NCBI RefSeq assembly: GCF_003285015.1
Contig: NZ_QMFB01000002.1
Location: 476,647-540,646 of the forward strand
Direction: 5' to 3'
DNA from: Paenibacillus contaminans
GTDB taxonomy: Bacteria > Bacillota > Bacilli > Paenibacillales > NBRC-103111
DNA length: 64,000 bases
Shown here: piece by piece, positions 62,023 to 64,000 of the stretch
Position numbering within the stretch: the stretch's first letter is position 1
Layout of the letters: every line of letters begins with the position of its first letter
Position numbers and translations under genes: made by a program
The notes under the pieces: model-generated
What the model was told of the DNA's origin: nothing
What the model saw: the letters and a program-made list of their open reading frames with translations, nothing else
The model's database searches: none

Positions 62023-62070
62023 AAAAAAGCCCTTGTTCTTCCTTCAATAAGGAAGAACAAGGGCTTTTTT
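62023..62070. terminator. strong bidirectional terminator
   Basis: AAAAAAGCCCTTGTTCTTCC pairs perfectly with GGAAGAACAAGGGCTTTTTT. It lies between the HAD gene and the siderophore-binding gene and could stop transcripts from both sides, though it is 212 bp past the latter's stop. Confidence 0.92.
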
Positions 62071-62281
62071 CATTAGGGTCGCGCTTATCGTCACGCACGA
62101 GGCGACAGCCGTCAAGCGCTGTCATATCTAGCGCATGGAACTACTTCGCGAGGGCTGACTGCCGGCTGGCCGTGCGTTGAGGCCCGCAGCCGGTTCACGA
62201 GCTCATTGCCATCCCCCGCATGCGGGGAATCAGGCGACCGGACGAATCGCCGTCCCCCTGCGAGCAGCCGAATCCGATCGT

Positions 62282-63274
62282 TTACTTCACGCCAGCATCC
62301 AGTTCTTTCACCATTTCCGCTACGGAGATGAGGCCGCCGCCGGAAAGGTACCAGTAGTTCGGGTCAAGATAAACGATAGTGCCGTTTTTGAACGCATTCG
62401 TTTTCTTCACGAGCTCGTTCTCGACGGTTTTCTTTGCGCTCGACTCGCCGCCTACGGCTGCCGTACGGTCGACGACGAACAAATAATCCGGGTTTTTCTC
62501 GAGAATGTATTCGGGCGAAATCGGATCTCCATGGGTTGTTACCTTGATGTTCTCGTCTGCCGGCTTGAAGCCGATTACGTCATGAATGATGCCGAAACGG
62601 GAACCCGCGCCGTAAGCGCTCAAGCTGCCTTCGTTGGCGAGCACGATCAGCGCGTTTTTGTTTTGCGCTTTGACTTTATCGGATACGGTTTTGATCGAAG
62701 CCGTTACTTTGGCCAGTTCTTCCTCGACCACCTTCTCCTTGCCGAAAATAAGGCCGAGCGTCTTCGTATTTTCCGTGTAGGAGTCCATATATTTAGCCGT
62801 ATCGACGCCAAGGAAAACGGTCGGCGCGATTTTTTTGAGCTCGTCGTAACCGGTTTGCTGTCTGCCGGAAATGATGATCAGCTCAGGCTTGAGCGCGTTG
62901 ATTTTCTCGAAATCGGGCTCGGTCAAGCTGCCCACGTTTTTGTATTTTGCGTCTTTGTATTTAGCCAAATACGGCGGAATGTTCGCCTGCGGCACGCCGG
63001 TTACTTCGATACCCAGCTTGTCGAGCGAGTCGAGAATGCCGAAATCGAAAACGACGACGTTTTTCGGATTCGTTTTGACCTTCGTTTCGCCGAGCTTGTG
63101 CTTGATCGTCACTTCCGTCGGTGCCGACGGTGCCGCTGACGGCGATGCCGATGCCGCTGCCGAAGGGCTCGCGCTTCCTGCCGCATTGTTCGTCTCGGTT
63201 TTGCCGGCGCCGCAGGCGGATACGCCAAGCGCTACAATCAGGGATAATACGGGTAACATCAGTTTCTTCTTCAT
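62282..63274 (-). CDS. iron-siderophore-binding lipoprotein (YclQ/FatB-like)
   Basis: 330 residues. The lipobox LGVSAC is followed by a Ser/Ala/Pro spacer. The class III metal-binding-protein fold has TVKTNPKNVVVFDFGILD-type text, KPELIIISGRQQTGYDEL, a long central helix, and NPDYLFVVDRTAAVGG. These match petrobactin or catecholate siderophore receptors. ATG at 63274 follows GAGGTGATTAGG. It is downstream of an ATP-binding subunit and probably delivers iron chelates to a permease outside the window. No clear Fur box is visible in the 49-bp gap. Confidence 0.9.
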   Translation of the reverse strand: MKKKLMLPVLSLIVALGVSACGAGKTETNNAAGSASPSAAASASPSAAPSAPTEVTIKHKLGETKVKTNPKNVVVFDFGILDSLDKLGIEVTGVPQANIPPYLAKYKDAKYKNVGSLTEPDFEKINALKPELIIISGRQQTGYDELKKIAPTVFLGVDTAKYMDSYTENTKTLGLIFGKEKVVEEELAKVTASIKTVSDKVKAQNKNALIVLANEGSLSAYGAGSRFGIIHDVIGFKPADENIKVTTHGDPISPEYILEKNPDYLFVVDRTAAVGGESSAKKTVENELVKKTNAFKNGTIVYLDPNYWYLSGGGLISVAEMVKELDAGVK

Positions 63275-63323
63275 CCTAATCACCTCATAATATTTTGGTT
63301 ATATATGAAATTCCTTTTATCCA

Positions 63324-64000
63324 TCAAGTGAAATAAATACAAATTTTATGCTCCTCGACCGTCTCGATCCGGATGTCCATATCGTAGATATCCAGCAGAA
63401 CGGCGGGATCGATAATTTCCGCAGTCGGGCCGTCCTTCACCACCCGGCCGTCTTTGAGCGCAACGATACGATCCGAATAGCAGGATGCAAAATTGATATC
63501 GTGCAGCACGAGAATGATCGTTTTGCCCAGCTCGTCGACCATCCGCCGCAGTACCTTCATAATTTGCACGGAATGCTTCATGTCGAGATTGTTAAGCGGC
63601 TCGTCGAGAAGAATATATTCGGTATCCTGCGCCAGCACCATCGCGATGTAAGCTCTTTGCCTCTGTCCGCCGCTGAGCTGGTCCAGAAACTTGTGCTGCA
63701 TCGATTCCAGATCCATATAAGCGATCGCCTCGTCCACATGCTTCCAGTCCTTGTCGTTCAGCCTCCCCTGTGAGTAAGGAAAACGCCCGAAGCTGACAAG
63801 CTCCCGGACAGACAGCCGGATGTTAATATGATTCGTTTGCTTCAGAATCGATATTTTTTTGGCGAGCTCCTGGCTTTTCGTTTCGGAGACGCTGCTGCCG
63901 TCTATGTAGATGTCCCCGCTATCCTTCGGGATAAGACGGCTGATCATCGAGAGCAGCGTGCTTTTACCCGCGCCGTTCGGACCGATGAAGGAGGTGATCA
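63324..64000 (-). CDS. iron-siderophore ABC transporter ATP-binding protein, partial
   Basis: 225 residues are visible; the N-terminus lies beyond the right edge. Walker A is GPNGAGKST, the signature is LSGGQRQRAYIAM, Walker B is YILLDEPLNNLD, and the switch His is in LVLHDINFA. The family is FecE/YclP-type, energising siderophore uptake with the binding protein encoded next. An internal ATG exists at 63947, but the Walker A motif lies before it, so the gene clearly continues off the window. Confidence 0.93.
   Translation of the reverse strand, partial: ITSFIGPNGAGKSTLLSMISRLIPKDSGDIYIDGSSVSETKSQELAKKISILKQTNHINIRLSVRELVSFGRFPYSQGRLNDKDWKHVDEAIAYMDLESMQHKFLDQLSGGQRQRAYIAMVLAQDTEYILLDEPLNNLDMKHSVQIMKVLRRMVDELGKTIILVLHDINFASCYSDRIVALKDGRVVKDGPTAEIIDPAVLLDIYDMDIRIETVEEHKICIYFT

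Larger units (their letters stand above)
61720..62281. other. non-coding stretch with a nested repeat and a terminator
   Basis: It holds the inverted-repeat element at 61767-61950 and a strong hairpin at 62023-62070. From 62071 to 62281 I see no gene, repeat or signal that I can name. Confidence 0.6.

Noticed and set aside
62177..63139. Plus-strand frame of 320 codons
   Set aside because: It is antisense to the siderophore-binding lipoprotein, which has a lipobox and clear family motifs.

Overview
The window comes from a Gram-positive, spore-forming Bacillota genome, most likely Paenibacillus or a close relative such as Cohnella. The evidence is giant S-layer-homology (SLH) surface proteins, lpl/ytcP-type sugar ABC transporters, a membrane-bound AraC regulator, liaFSR, ytxC beside thrS, yugN, T-box leaders, a GlnR/TnrA-type box, strong Shine-Dalgarno sequences and frequent TTG starts. 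No rRNA, tRNA, CRISPR array or complete insertion sequence was seen.

Positions 1-31,000 are mostly two carbohydrate-foraging loci. Locus A (933-12,959, minus strand) has permease, permease, lipoprotein binding protein, membrane AraC regulator and a 1351-residue SLH/DUF4838 protein. Just upstream is an oxidoreductase/TIM-barrel epimerase pair. The two operons start from near-identical promoter regions that share a 30-bp element, so they look co-regulated. Locus B (15,588-30,251) has a divergent ROK repressor, a GH2 glycosidase, two amidohydrolase-fold proteins, a binding lipoprotein, two permeases and an 1877-residue SLH/DUF4838 protein. A third DUF4838 protein (50,037-54,137) lacks SLH domains and is divergent from a LacI regulator. 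The implied scheme is surface or secreted DUF4838 proteins acting on an unknown glycan, ABC import of the products, and intracellular GH2, amidohydrolase, oxidoreductase and epimerase steps.

Positions 13,000-15,600 hold an alpha/beta hydrolase with its TetR regulator and a truncated Rpn-type nuclease gene. Positions 30,300-49,800 are mainly core genes: serC, thpR, a small HTH gene, glnA (GSI-beta type), a PhyH dioxygenase fused to HEAT repeats, aroF, a DUF2062 protein, ispH, a two-component system beside an HtrA protease, yugN, liaFSR, a coiled-coil protein, a small spore-type protein and the LacI regulator.

Positions 54,100-64,000 hold a 3D-domain protein and two tandem threonyl-tRNA synthetases, each with its own threonine T-box. 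They also hold ytxC, a Cof-type HAD phosphatase, a nested inverted-repeat element, and the start of an iron-siderophore ABC transporter that runs off the window.

Starts were revised wherever a Shine-Dalgarno sequence pointed to an internal codon. All functional calls come from reading motifs and context; no database search was run.
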